From Phymatolithon calcareum (taxonomy: Eukaryota > Rhodophyta > Florideophyceae > Hapalidiales): a stretch of DNA of 64,000 nt. A program made the position numbers and the translations under genes. The notes under the pieces are model-generated. The model had not been told where the DNA came from, did no database searches, and saw nothing but the letters and a program-made list of their open reading frames with translations. Of this stretch, positions 22,411-33,551 are shown piece after piece. Positions within the stretch are counted from its first letter, which is position 1. Every line of letters begins with the position of its first letter. The DNA lies in NCBI GenBank assembly GCA_977006965.1, contig OZ345362.1, forward strand, positions 2,108,001 to 2,172,000, read 5' to 3'.

Positions 22411-22747
22411 CATGACCGTGACAGTAATGGATTTTTCATTAAAAATTACTTGCTTTCTTCTCTGCAAGCTATCGTAAGTTCAGTGAGACCGCTGAGAAAT
22501 GCAATAGCGCGTTCCATCGCGCAACAACTAAGTTTGACAAGCGCTAGCATGACTTGGCCTTGTAACGTTCACATCCAAAAGTGAACATGGTGCTACTTCT
22601 ATTTTATGTCAATATCTTTCTTTCTTTCTTTATTGCAGAAAGATCGCTCAAACTGAAGGTAAGCTCCTAAAGCTGTTCTGCAACAGCTTTTCATTGTTCA
22701 GAAATCTGCGTATTGCTAAGGGTCTCTCTCACGGTATAGCTCTTCTA

Positions 22748-23675
22748 TCAGTCGTGCCATCGACTGATAAGCATATCGAGGGAATATTCCGTCGGCCATG
22801 CGCCTAACGAGGGCGGGAGATATTCCCACCAATCCTGCAACGGGCTTCTCAGACCGATGGTGCGAAGCGCCTTGGCAAAATCCCAGTATTCCGGGTACCA
22901 TCCACACTTGTCCCAGTCGATGACCTTGAGGATCTTGATGTTGCCGCATGGCGTACCTGACGCATCCTCATCATTGACCATGTTCACAAGAACGTGTCGG
23001 GGGTTCAGGTAGCCATGCGCCATGGCGCAAGCATGACCATCACTCATGAGCGATTTCACCATGCGTATCAAGGGCCCTTGTACCCGTCCTTTCCGCGGCG
23101 TAAGGAATGTGTTAATCTCCCCCTCATATTCAAATTGGCACGTCTGCAAAACGCTCCATTTTCTGCGTATCCTTGCACCTCCATGGCACACCGCCCCCAA
23201 AATACTCTCCATCCGTCCTGCAACGGTGGCGGTGGGTTGCCCCGTAGTGCACGGAATATGCGGTCATGCTGGTCTACATAGAACGCTTCTGGGGAACAAC
23301 TTGGTCACCCGCAATGTACGTCATAAAATGGAAGATACGCGAGCCGGCAGTTAGTACACCGTGCGTGCGCGGCATCACAAGACCAGGTGCGTGCTCACGA
23401 ATGTAATCCAGGGTCATTATGTGCCCTGTGTCAAGGTCACTAGCCGTCTTCAGTGCGCCTGTCGTGCTCACCCTCAGCATAGCTGCGTCGCCGCATTGCC
23501 ACAAGTCGGTGCTATTGAGAATTGCTGCGTTGAGCGGGACGGCATCGAAAGATCCTGACCCTGACTCGGCGTCCTTGTCGATGTTGTCAAGAACACGGAC
23601 ATGGCCGTTGGTGCTGGTACTGGTGTTGTTAATATTGCTTAAATGTAAGAGATGGCCACAAGGCGGACACACCAC
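22748..23675 (-). pseudogene. APH-type (aminoglycoside phosphotransferase-like) kinase pseudogene
   Basis: The N-lobe part (23274-23675) contains LDYIREHAPGLVMPRTHGVL and RIFHFMTYIAGDQ, the usual lead-in of fungal-type APH kinases. The C-lobe part (22748-23212) has AHGYLNPRHVLVN in place of the Brenner motif HGDLxPRNIL, and VIDWDKCGWYPEYWDFAKAL as the metal-binding region. The catalytic Asp is Tyr and the metal-binding Asn is His. The two parts lie in different frames, and a third frame (YVDQHDRIFRALRGNPPPP) bridges them, so at least two frameshifts are needed. Family members phosphorylate small molecules or are orphan kinases; this copy cannot be active. Confidence 0.65.
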
Positions 23676-23861
23676 GCGTGCGTCAGACAGGATGAGGCAA
23701 CGTCGAATCTCATCGACAGTTTGCCTTTATTCGCACATGCTTTCGCTAATGGGAGAGAATATTGATGGAGAACAGTTCAATAAGGAGAGAGTAAAGAGAA
23801 GGGGACAATGTCTTTGTCATAACGTTTGGTTTCTGAGCCGGATTCAGATCATGGCTGTAGG

Positions 23862-25297
23862 GGGGAAATTGTACGTTATTATTGTAGAAGCCCTCAACGC
23901 CGGCGCACGCCGACACCAGAGCAGCTTCGCATTGCGCTGCAACCCTTCCAGGGAAAACTACAGCATATCGCCTCCATCATCACACCATCATCTCCTCTTT
24001 CATCTCACTTTCTAGAATCATTAGTTTGTCCATCGCTTGTTTCACTTCCTCTTCTGTTCCCTCATTCATCTTGGGTTGCGTTAGGTTGCGCTGGAGGGTT
24101 TCCAATAGCATCGCTGCTAGTTCGTCGTAGCTTTCAATATATGCCGACGGATTTCGCGGAGGGAAGCGACCGAAAAACAATATAACTGCCCAAAGTCTGT
24201 GTTTTCTTGACTTAATTTGGACTACGGGGTTTGGATTCTCGTTCATATCCACGGCGATTTTGCGTTTTTTGGCCTTCTCCGTCTCGCTCCATGCGCAATA
24301 GGTTCGCAGTTTCTCCTCCTTGTGTGTGACCTTTCCTTCCACGGCCCTCTTAGCTGGGACGTTCAACAGTTCGTGCTCTTCGAGGTATCGAATATCTCTC
24401 TGTGCCTGTGCTAGGTCCTCATCCTTGCCCTCGTAGTTCTTGCTTCTCTCCAGGTTCCGTTTTGCATGCAGGAGTCGCAACGCAAAATGTTCTCCTAATA
24501 TCTTGCGCCTCAACTCTGGTGGTGTGGTGCTGCATAGCGTTCGCATTCGATCATTATTCCGCTTAGCAAAATCGCCAAATAATAGAGAGTAGAACAGTCC
24601 TTCTACTTGATCCACATGAGATTGAATGGACTTCGACCACGGCGTCAGGTGCAGTGCGTATTCCCATTGGCATTGGATCAGGGCCTTATATATGGATATG
24701 CATTTTGTTGTCGTAAGTCCTTTAGCTGTGACGCCAATGTCCCGGAGGGCGGGGAGTATACCTTTCGCTTTAGAAAGGCGTTTCAGGATGGCGTGGTCGG
24801 TTACGCCTGTATTGTCGATCGTTGTACCGAGGTATTCCAGTCGGCAGGTTTCGTGGAGCTCGGACCCTGCAAGTCTGAATTTTCGCTGGAACAGGCCCGG
24901 GTATATTAGAACTTCGCTTTTTCCTTTTTTGGTGCTCCACGACATGCCATTCTCTCTTGCCCAGCTTGTCGCCGCATCTAGCAGCCACTGCATGCCATCC
25001 AAGTTTTTAGCTTGTAGTTGTACGTCATCTGCGAACAGTATTGCCGTGTAGGTTGATAAGCGCGGAGACACTCCGGCGACTTTCAAGGCGAAGGTGTCCC
25101 TGAACATGTTATAAATACATGGACTCCAGGGAGAGCCCTGGTGGACTCCGCCATCGATCAGGAGCCACTAATTTTCCTCGTCTCCGGCTGTGGTGATCCA
25201 CGACGGCTTCAGTAGGTACTTGACCATCTCTGCGATATCTTTGGATAGGCATGACTCGACTATGGGTTGGAGGATATCTCGTGGGACGCGGTCATAT
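23862..25297 (-). mobile_element. LINE insertion with RT, perfect 15-bp target duplication
   Basis: GATCATGGCTGTAGG occurs at 23847-23861 and at 25298-25312, a perfect 15-bp duplication. The 1436-bp element is in minus orientation. Its 5' end is truncated inside the reverse transcriptase, and its 3' end finishes in AATTTCCCC, similar to the ATATCCCC ends of family 1. The perfect duplication makes it one of the youngest insertions here. Confidence 0.85.
23980..25297 (-). pseudogene. LINE reverse transcriptase C-terminal part
   Basis: The frame begins inside the RT at SYDRVPRDILQPIVES (motif A region). It has one in-frame stop near 25170, then GGVHQGSPWSPCIYNMF (motif B) and AILFADDVQLQA (the catalytic F/Y-A-D-D). 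The thumb and a long charged C-terminal region follow, with RMRTLCSTTPPELRRKILGE resembling the RMRVLCRL-PP-MRRRHQAE series of the family-1 copies. 23980-25107 is uninterrupted (375 aa). The element lacks its endonuclease and upstream part, so it cannot move on its own. Confidence 0.8.
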
Positions 25298-25690
25298 GAT
25301 CATGGCTGTAGGCAGGACCCAAATCAGGTCGCTTGAATAGAGATTTACAGATGTAATCATGTACTACGCAGCACAATGGGCTGGATATTTTAATATTTTT
25401 AAAAAAATATTTTGGGGTTCTTCTCACTTAAACTGAAGTGAGCCATACGTACGCACAGACAATGCATCCGCGTTGTACTAGCGACAGTCATCCCAATTAA
25501 TTTTCTCCCTCTCATCACCGGAAGCATGTGCGAATTAGTGCAATCTGACCATGATATTCGAAGTCATTGCCTCATCCCGTCCGACACGCGCGTGGCGCAT
25601 CCCGCCTTGTGGCTATCTGTTACATCTAAACTTCCTTTATTGCCTCTTTCCCCCACGTCAGGGGGCCCCAGGTACTACCATGAAACCACA

Positions 25691-26388
25691 CAAGAATGTT
25701 TTCGGAAAGTATGCCGAACACCGCCGGGACCGAATGCGAGTTCTGTGCCGACTGGGACCACCAAAGATGAGGAGACGTCATCAAGCAGAAAGGTTTGCAT
25801 TAAGCCTGGTAAGGCACAAAAAGCGCCTTGAAGAAACAGAAGAGTACGTTGGAAGAGATGAGGACGTAAAGGAAGCAATGAAGGATATTGAATATCTCAA
25901 GATGTATGAAGACTTGCGACAAGCCCTTCAGAAAGCCCAGGAGGGATCTGTCACGAAGAAGAGGAGGAGAGAAGAAACAATTAAGGTATGGGAAAAGGAA
26001 GAAGAAGGCAGATCAATGAAGATTCCTATTGAAGGCAAGCTACCAGGGATCCTTTACATAGGAGAAAGAACAACACGTTTAAGGTGCCTAAGGTTGACAT
26101 TCAACTGAGCACCCTTTTGGAGGAAATCAGTGTTGGGTGCTTACTGTGGGATTACCGCGGTGGTCGAACTAGTCGCCTTACAACGTACTCTAGCGTCATC
26201 GAAGATGAGTACAGAAACTGAGTTTGAGTGCAAGAGACTCACAGGAGCTCTTGTTGGGAGAGAATTACGAATCAAGAACGTTTTGAGCAGCCAGATGACT
26301 ATAGCGTAGAGATTATGCAAGAGCTGCCCCGTTACTCCAAGGTGAGGCTTTGGGAGCTCTCAAAAATAAAATCATCAAATATCCCCCC
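25691..26388 (+). mobile_element. 5'-truncated LINE (family 1)
   Basis: ATGAAACCACA flanks the insert at 25680-25690 and 26389-26399 (11-bp duplication). The insert encodes the family-1 C terminus (RMRVLCRLGPPKMRRRHQAE, then LRCLRLTF, broken by a stop near 26106, then ECKRLTGALVGRELRIKN). It ends with TTTGGGAGCTCTCAAAAATA and ATATCCCCC. Coding is interrupted, so it is a fossil. Confidence 0.85.
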
Positions 26389-26654
26389 ATGAAACCACAA
26401 CTATACACTGTACCGAAGTACAAGAGACACGATGGCAACGGAAGACGGACAGACTGTGCCGCCGTGCATTTTTGACCGCATGTTGTTTGCGTGACGCTGC
26501 TATTTGTCTTCTTTTGCGATTGAAAAATATATTTTGACAGTCATATGTGCCTAACCGTGACGACAACCAATAGATGCAATGCTTTCCTCTCGAATAACAA
26601 AGCGACTCCCAGAACCTACCCTTCGTGTTTACTGGTTTCAGGTAGGACGAAATT

Positions 26655-27180
26655 CTCAATGATACTCATCCTGCAAAGTTTGCTGTGTCAAGTGAGGTAT
26701 GCTATACAATTTTGAGATATTATTCCCGGTTTATTGTCGCTGAGCTCTGGTCAACTCCCCGCTTTCTTGGAAATGCCCGCAATCTGCAGTCTGTTGCTCG
26801 ATAATAATTGGGACAAAGAGGGGCATGCGGTAAGGTGACCATTTACGATACAGCAACACCATTGTACACGTACGCTGCTGGCTGGTTTTACGGCCTGGCG
26901 TCCGTCGTAACACTCAAGTTCAGAATGGCAACGGAATTCTGAGGCTTCGCTATCAGGGAGAGATTCAGAATCTTATCGATCAAGTCAATACAATGCCACT
27001 TAACTGTGGCACGCTATCCACGGACGTCCCACCGCAATTCTTCGTCTGGCTATTCATTCGTTCATTCTGTCTTTTCCCTTAATGGGGCTAGCAGCGATCG
27101 GCTGGCTATTACTTACTTTCATGGGCGGATGTATGCTGCTTGTGTTAACAGCAGTTGTACTTACCTTTATATACGTCGCT
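26655..27180 (+). pseudogene. C-terminal fragment of an iGluR-like gene (copy A)
   Basis: This stretch matches the second half of the full-length gene at 33.5-35.2 kb: AAATTCTCAATGATACTCAT, TCTGTTGCTCGATAATAATT (now with stops), and GCTGGTTTTACGGCCTGGCG. It ends in the last membrane segment coding region (ATGGGCGGATGTATGCTGCT). It differs by many substitutions, a frame-breaking change after SVAR, and about 60 extra bases before the last membrane segment. No N-terminal half is present, because the LINE copy lies just upstream. Confidence 0.65.
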
Positions 27181-27489
27181 GTGAGTGATAATTATCGTGC
27201 CCGAGAGTAAAATAATGCTGGACACCTTTCGCAGTAGGTCGAAGGCAGGCGTTAGGTCTATGGTGCAATGATTAAAAACGATTGTAGTTGTTCTTTGCAA
27301 GACCCATGTGATGCAGCATGCTTCCACTTCATACAGTTTCTCCTCTGCGATCCCTGTCCATATCAGCATTATCTAGTCTCATTGCGACGTCTGTGATCAT
27401 CATACCTCCAAATTTGCACTATTAGCGCAATGCGTAAAGAGCTCAGCAGGGACTCAGGAAACACACCTTCCACATTGCGGGTCGAGTTC

Positions 27490-28456
27490 TTCATCAAGCT
27501 TGGAGGCTCTCGTATCTCGGTATAAGCATGAACCACAAAGGCGTAACAGACGACATGGCGTTATAAAGAGTACGAAATGCAGTGGGGTGCATACACAAAC
27601 TGCGGGATATTGGAGTCAATGTTCGAGGCTTTCAGCCTGTGACATGCATTAGAATCTTCAAGTCGCTTATTTTGCCAAAGTGGGAGTATGCACTCCACGT
27701 CACGCCTCTGACAAAGCGATTACAATCAGCAATCGAATCTGCAGAAGGTTTATTCTTCAAGTATGTTTTTGGGACATATGCCCAGCACCGCCATGGAAGA
27801 ATGCGAGTTCTGTGCCGACTAGAACCACCTGCCATGAGGAGAAGACACCAAGCAGAAAGGTTCTCTGCGAGTCTAGTGAGACAGAAGAAGCGCCTCGACG
27901 AAGCAGATGAGTATTCTGGGAGAGATGAAGACATTAAGGAGGCAACCAAGAACATAGAGTGCCTCAAGAAATATGAAGATCTGCAGCAAGCTCTCAACAA
28001 AGCCAAGGAGGGCTCAGTCTCAAAGAAAGGGCGACGAAAAGAAATAATTGAGTTATGGGCAGAGGAAGAAGAGGGAAGATCGCTTGAGATACCAACTGAT
28101 TCGAACAATCTACCGATGGTTCTCCGCGTAAGAGAAAGGTCTACACGGTTGCGATGCCTACGGCTGATATTCAATAGAGCACCTGTTTGGAGAAAATCAG
28201 TACTTGGTGCATACTTTGGTGTCACAGCCGTGATTGAGCTGGTCGCGCTCCAACGCATTCTATCTTCATCCAAGATTAGTCCTGAAATTGAATATGAATG
28301 TAAGCGACTCACTGGAGCACTTGTTGGGAGAGAAATACGAATCAAGGATATACTGAACAGTCAAACTACGTGAGCTTAGAAAATCGTGCGAAAGCGACCC
28401 TGTTACTCTTCAAGAGAGGCCTTGGGAGCTTTTAAAATAAATCAACACATATCCCC
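27490..28456 (+). mobile_element. LINE (family 1), longest copy of the shared C-terminal region
   Basis: The largest open frame (27582-28373, 263 aa) is preceded by in-frame text LSYLGISMNHKGVTDDMAL with one stop, so the element extends upstream; its start is approximate. The frame covers the RT thumb (GCIHKLRDIGVNVRGF, ILPKWEYALHVTP) and the charged C-terminal region (RMRVLCRLEPPAMRRRHQAE, RIKDIL). It ends in the family 3' end CAACACATATCCCC at 28456. The sequence AGCAATGC follows; a similar AGCGCAATGC is at 27424, but I could not fix the target duplication. Confidence 0.75.
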
Positions 28457-28818
28457 AGCAATGCAAAAAACGTCCCTCGCAATACGCACGTAAGGGCGTT
28501 GCAAAGGTCAAGCACGCAGTCCTATTTGGATGGTACTCTTCGAAATTCAAGGCATTAGAGCATGAAAATCTGAGCAGGGGATTGTCGAGTCGTTCAAAGT
28601 TTTCAAAATTTTTGGGCTCCTCCGTAGAATCCAGAGGCTTGAAAAGCCTGGTTTATGAGATCTGACAAGGTTTTCCTTTTCTCATTCAATGCGGAGCCCC
28701 TTATAGAGCCGTGGAACGCAGATAGCAAGATCACACAGATATAACAAAGTTGACAACAATTCAATGCACACGGGGCTCTGTACACTTACGAAAACTCGAA
28801 AACAACCGATAACCGAGT
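28457..28818. other. No gene recognised
   Basis: Short stretch between a LINE 3' end and the DNA transposon. Nothing supportable is seen. Confidence 0.4.
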
Positions 28819-30471
28819 CTAGTGTCTATGTGACGGGAATTTTCCCTCAATTGAGGGGCACTTTTCCCTCAATTGAGGGAATGAGAATCATTTATTTTTT
28901 GCCAACGAAAGCTACTCATTATTAGGCTCATCAAACGCATCAAGCTCATGGATGTGTTCAACATGCTTAGCAAAACAGTTTCTACCAGTTGAAGTGCCAC
29001 ATATGTTGATTGCGGCGCCAGCAAGTCCATAACATGATGAGAACACGAGGGTTAATTCCTTGACTTGTCAGACTCTGCAGTTGTTTTGAACCGCTAAAGT
29101 AGTCATCATGCCACTTGTGGCTTACTTTCTATCTTCGGGGGAGTTAAGTGGGTTTCAACACCGCCCTTGGAGCAAAGAACATCGATGAATATTGCGCGAG
29201 GCAAAATGAATCCGGGGGGACATGGCGCCTTGCTGAACGAGCGCCTACCGATACTGTACGGACAACATAGTCCCTTGTTCACTTGGTTACACCGTGAATG
29301 TGACGCACAGGAGGTACTCGGAGAATCTGGCTGTGGTCATCCCACTGTTTGAAAATGAAGGAGCGAGGATATACTTGTTCCCCATGGAAGACTTCCATAA
29401 ATCTCTTTGCGCCCAACTCATGAGGACGAGTATTCCGAATATCTTAGCCTCCATTGTTCCTATTCGTTTCAGCTTAGCGGATGCCAAAGCAAGAATTGTT
29501 CGCAGGTGCACTCGGCGAAACATAGTCATGAAGGAATCGTGCGGTGTGTGGAACCCGATGCCACCATTCTCGGATATAACTTCTCCGTTTATAGTGCGAA
29601 CTTTCCAGAACTGACCGGGAATCCTTCCCCCAACTGGAGATAGAACTTGGCGCTCGAATCGTGGCACTTCATGAGCAAATATACTCTGCGCACAGTCTCG
29701 TGCAATGATATCAAGCTCCTCTTGCCATTATTTTCCCAAGAACCATGCAGGTTGTAGGCGAGAGAGCCCGCAAGAGGGCGTTCAGAGCTCCTGTTGACTG
29801 TATGGTAGGTTTGTGTTGCCTTCTGTCGAGAGTGTGGTTCATACTGAACGGGGAACTCGGCGTTTGGCGAAGAAGCTGTTCGACCGCGAGTACTGTAAGC
29901 CGGCGTTCGAGGTACAGAATTTTGCCTGCTGGGACTCGATACAACCATTCGAGAGGAATGAGCGCCTTCTTCAGCCTTCCCTGCCTTGACATTAACAATC
30001 TTGATAGTCTTAATCTTAGTCTTCTCGATTGGTTTCTGAACAAGGACCCATTTCGAGCGAAGTGACGTGTTCGAGCGACCCTGATTTCATCAACGTGCAC
30101 CTCTTGAACAGTGCCGTTAACCTTTTTTGACTTGTAAAAAGCTCCGTATAGTCGGCAGCACTCTGCGAGACTTGTTAATGATGTTGCTTTGGTGTGTACG
30201 GCTGCACCGACCACTCGGCGCGGGTCTTTTTCTCGAGGCATGCCAGATGTGTTTTTTCTGAGTGACCAACAGATTTTCGTTCCTACCGGCGAACGACGCG
30301 GTTTTAAGGTAGTAAAAGGGGTACTCCCCACCAAGAACAAAAAGTCAGCTTTTCGAATCTGGCGCTAAAAAACTGTTCCGCATTCTTTTCACAAACGTTT
30401 TTGAGCTTTTAAATCCACCCTCAATTGAGGGAAATTCCCTCAATTGAGGGTGTTCGTCACATAGACACTAG
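28819..30471 (-). mobile_element. DNA transposon with 17-bp TIRs and paired 14-bp subterminal palindromes
   Basis: CTAGTGTCTATGTGACG at 28819-28835 is perfectly inverted at 30455-30471. Just inside each end lie two copies of the perfect palindrome CCCTCAATTGAGGG (28844-28857, 28866-28879; 30418-30431, 30437-30450). Because the outer CTAG is itself palindromic, the exact ends and target duplication are ambiguous; a TA duplication (Tc1/mariner-like) is possible. Interior minus-strand frames (29711-30340, 209 aa; 29287-29667, 126 aa) are broken and I do not recognise a transposase. A further minus frame near 28900-29040 ends in ICGTSTGRNCFAKHVEHIHE, with Cys and His residues that could be a terminal zinc-binding motif. 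Confidence 0.75.
29287..30340 (-). pseudogene. Candidate transposase coding remnants of the palindrome-bearing element
   Basis: The 29711-30340 frame has a basic segment VVGAAVHTKATSLTSLAECC and KVNGTVQEVHVDEI, then appears to shift into the 29589-29948 frame (GRTASSPNAEF, ETVRRVYLLMKCHDSSAKF). A third frame, 29287-29667, continues with GEVISENGGIGFHTPHDSFM. I cannot assign a DDE family. Overlapping broken frames inside clear TIRs make a decayed transposase the simplest reading. Confidence 0.4.
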
Positions 30472-30883
30472 CTGTACAGAGTAGCTCTGCGGCAACAAAG
30501 TGATCTACTCCACGGTAAAGTTATGAAAACCCGTAGCATATAAATAAATAGAAACTATCGATCTGAATTGAAAATTCTAGAATAAGACAAAGTCCTCATT
30601 ATTCTTGCATTATTCGGAAGACAATTGTATTGGAAATACGTAGGTAGGGGAGTAGGGTACTGGCTGGTCCTGTTGGACGCACAGCTGCTCCTTGATGTCC
30701 CGAAGGGTTAACTCCAAGTTGGCGAGACCATTTTTCGACCATCGTAAATAAGATCCCCAGATACTCTGCTCTAGTCTTCTTGCTGGCAATATTGCTCAAT
30801 GTGCCGCTTTTCGCCGTCGTGGTTCGGAACAGAGAAGAACCATTCGCTTCCACCCTTCTCGTCTTGTGCATTCCTAGACTTCA

Positions 30884-31511
30884 ATGGCTGTTTTCCGCCT
30901 TTCGCTGTTTGCTTTCCTTCTCTATGTTAATCATCATGCAGCAGCGGCGGAAACCAACAGCTCCTTGACAAGTCAAAACAGATGTGTCAATCGATTGGAC
31001 AGAGATCCTCTTCACTTCAAAAATTGTCTGGACTTTCCATGCTTCGTTTTCCGCTCCCAGGCTCCGGTATGTTTTCAGTTTTGCTTTAGGAAGCTAAATG
31101 TACTAATGGTACTAACAAATTCTCCTTTTCTGCGCAGTTCATAGTCTTGGACCCGAGTATGACATCTGAAGAAGATGTCAAGTTGTTCCGTTGTAAGGAA
31201 AGGAATAAGGTCTTTCCTCGTTTACACGGCATTTTCTTCGATATACTTGACAAATTGCCACTTGATGACGCCTACTGCATCTTCGGCGGTCCCAGCTGTA
31301 CATTCATAGACATGATGAGCTTCGTTGCGCAAGAGCAGCACCATCAATTCATCGTCGGTGGACGCATGTTCAGTTTACAGCAGCGGATAACAAATCGCAC
31401 TAGCGCTTCGATTCCTATCATCGGCGAATCAATTGTACTTGTAGGGCGCCGAGACAACAATACGATCTTCGCTCAAGGATATTCGGCTATTTTGAAGCCG
31501 TTCCAATTTAA
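30884..31511 (+). pseudogene. N-terminal half of an iGluR-like gene (copy B), truncated by a Ty3 fragment
   Basis: Exon 1 (30884-31066, 61 codons) starts with a signal peptide MAVFRLSLFAFLLYVNHHAA. Exon 2 begins at 31138 after a GT-AG intron of 71 bp. Intron position and exon-1 length (61 codons) equal those of the full gene at 33552, and the protein aligns throughout (HGIFFDILDKLPLDDAYCIF, GGPSCTF, LKPFQFKT). Homology stops at the start of the first membrane segment, where Ty3 integrase sequence begins directly. The channel and second ligand-binding parts are lost, so the gene is truncated; transcription might still give a secreted binding-domain-only product. Confidence 0.65.
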
Positions 31512-32448
31512 AACATATCCACAAAATCAGAGACTCATTCACGGTAGCATGCTCCCCGTGGGTAAACGGAACCGTTGAAAGAGTAATGCGAACTGTGCTT
31601 CCAGCTTGCAACGCTCTTTTATCCGAATAGAAACTCGCGCCCCAGGATTGGACTGCGGTGACAGGCATGTTGATGACCGTTATCAACGAATGTCCCCTCA
31701 AGAGGCTGGGTTCCAACACCGATGGAACATACAGAAGTCCTCTTCAAGTCAACTAGTCATTGGCTGCGAGGCACATAATTGGAAGATGAGAAGCATTGAA
31801 AAGGCAAGGGCTCTGCAATTACTCGAGATTAACACACTTCAGTCTTCAATCGAGAACATGCACAAAGATGTCGCGGAAAAGGTCAGCAAGAATCGGTTGA
31901 AGCAAATCAAGCAACACAACAAAAACGCTAACATTGTAAGTCACCAATTTCAATTAGGTGATTTTGTGGTTGTACGTGTTCCGGACGGCAAGAAGAAGAA
32001 GCACAAACTGCAGTTCAAATGGATCGGTCCTAAGCGAGTGACTGAAATTGTCAGCGAATTGGTCTACCATGTAACAAGCATAGTGGATGGGAAAACGGAT
32101 CGGGTCCATGCCAGCAGAATGCAATTGTACAGTGCTGATGTTGATGGAAAAAAGGCAAGCAATGAGCTGACGAAACAAGCAGAACACTCTGAGACTAAGT
32201 ACGAGATAATCGAAAGACTCGTGGATATAGGAGAAGCACCAGATAGAATCTTCGTACAAGTTCAGCGGTCAGGTTTGCCGGACAGAAGTGATTGGACGTG
32301 GCAGAAAATAGAAGAACTTCATGAAGATGTACCCGAAGAGCTTGCAGCATTTTTGTCCAACACACGCAAGACTAAGCTGGCGAAGAAGGCCAAGCAAACA
32401 TTGCGAATCAATGATTCATACACGCTTCGAGTGTATGGGGCCCTGTAG
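31512..32448 (+). pseudogene. Ty3/gypsy integrase-chromodomain fragment (second element)
   Basis: Frame-shifted start reads SFTVACSPWVNGTVERVMRT, equivalent to the DDE Glu region of the first element. The main frame (31606-32448) carries IENMHKDVAEKVSKNRLKQ, FQLGDFVVVRVP, KWIGPKRVTEIV and a chromodomain-like tail with LPDRSDWTWQKIEELHEDVP. It shares about half its residues with the copy at 4.0-7.1 kb, so it is a related but distinct element. Only the 3' part of pol remains. Confidence 0.75.
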
Positions 32449-33051
32449 ACACGCAATGTTGCAGGAGTGTAATGAGCGACATTTACACTCTCTGTGATAT
32501 CATAACGCCCCTGCCCATTTGAAGCGGCGATCCTGATCGCACCTTAGACTGGACATCGCATCACAGAGATATCACCCATTTCAAGATAAACCCTACCTTC
32601 TCTTTTCACTCCCAGTAATTACAATTGGTCGTTATGAGTGGCGGTTGCATGCAGAGAATCTGGTTTGGACTGTACCTAAAACTCGATGATACTTGCAATA
32701 CTGGGCATACTACGATTGGCTAGATATGTAATCCATGACACACTAACTCTAGCACACAGTTTTTATTTTCGAAATTATTGCAACGAGGCTTCGCTTATCT
32801 ATCAGTCAATCCTGTATGTCCAATTTCTTCTATCAATCAAAATCACATCCTTTGCCCCATAAATCAAACTTTCCCGTATCTCCCAGTCAAAGTTCATGTT
32901 TTCTTACGCTACTAACGTGAAAGAAGCTCGTGTTTACTCGCGTCTACAAAAACAATAATGCCTTGCTACCCGGGGTCGTCCACTGCGAACTATGCATGAG
33001 TTCCGCAACTGAGAAAGAATTATCTGAGATCCTAAGTTTTTCTGTCCGCCC
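32449..33051. other. Non-coding, possible LTR remnant
   Basis: Directly downstream of the Ty3 fragment, so it may include LTR sequence, but no second LTR copy is available for comparison. A small inverted repeat (GAGTGTAA and TTTACACTC) lies at about 32465-32490. No gene is seen. Confidence 0.35.
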
Positions 33052-33190
33052 TTATTGCGATGCGTATTCTTGAGCTACGCAAAGGTAAGTAGCACCTGAG
33101 GAAGCCTTGCCCATATCTTCGGAAGCGTGTTGGGCTTTTAAATAAACTTGGATTGAAAAAAAGGCTTTAGTGACGGTATTTAAGAAAATT
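33052..33190 (-). repeat. Dispersed repeat, inverted relative to 41.7 kb
   Basis: The reverse complement of this stretch (AAGTTTATTTAAAAGCCCAA, then CTTCCGAAGATATGGGCAAG, then CTTCCTC and GCTAC) matches 41660-41770 in plus orientation at roughly 80-85 percent. Short open frames in both copies share SEDMGK, but I cannot name a family. Confidence 0.6.
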
Positions 33191-33448
33191 TGGGGAAGTT
33201 GCTTATGGATGTCGAAAAGATTGCTCTGATGATCGATACACCTTTCCGCCGCTGATCCAATAGTATTTCCCAAGGAGCGCACTGCACCGTATTAGCTTTT
33301 GGCAACAAGGCTCCCTGATCCAGTACTTCCAAGTCGAGAGCCAGAGATATCGAAGAGTCGGAGCAGTAAAAGAGTGTGCGAAGTATTTTTGTTTTTAGGA
33401 GAAAAATTGCTGAACAGGACTACGTTACAAATAAATGCACTGTTGGGG

Positions 33449-33457
33449 TATAAAATA
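33449..33457 (+). promoter_or_regulatory. TATA box candidate for the iGluR-like gene
   Basis: TATAAAATA lies about 100 bp before the chosen start codon at 33552 on the same strand. It is the best TATA match upstream of any intact gene in the window. Confidence 0.45.
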
Positions 33458-33551
33458 AAAGACTGGCAAGGGATTCACTGTTTCGTTTGAGCACAAGGTA
33501 CCGAAGAACCATTTGCCCCATCCTCCTCTGTTTGTTCGTCCCACAAACGCG

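Noticed and set aside
21339-22439. 366-aa minus-strand open frame opposite the NCQNW-motif fragment
   Set aside because: Its length depends on the 111-bp in-frame duplication, it shows no domain, and the opposite strand carries the recognisable HWAIW and NCQNW motifs.
28819-28835. CACTA-type transposon ends for the 28.8-30.5 kb element
   Set aside because: CACTA elements begin with CACTA and end with TAGTG. Here the order is reversed (TAGTG at the left), so the CACTA superfamily does not fit.
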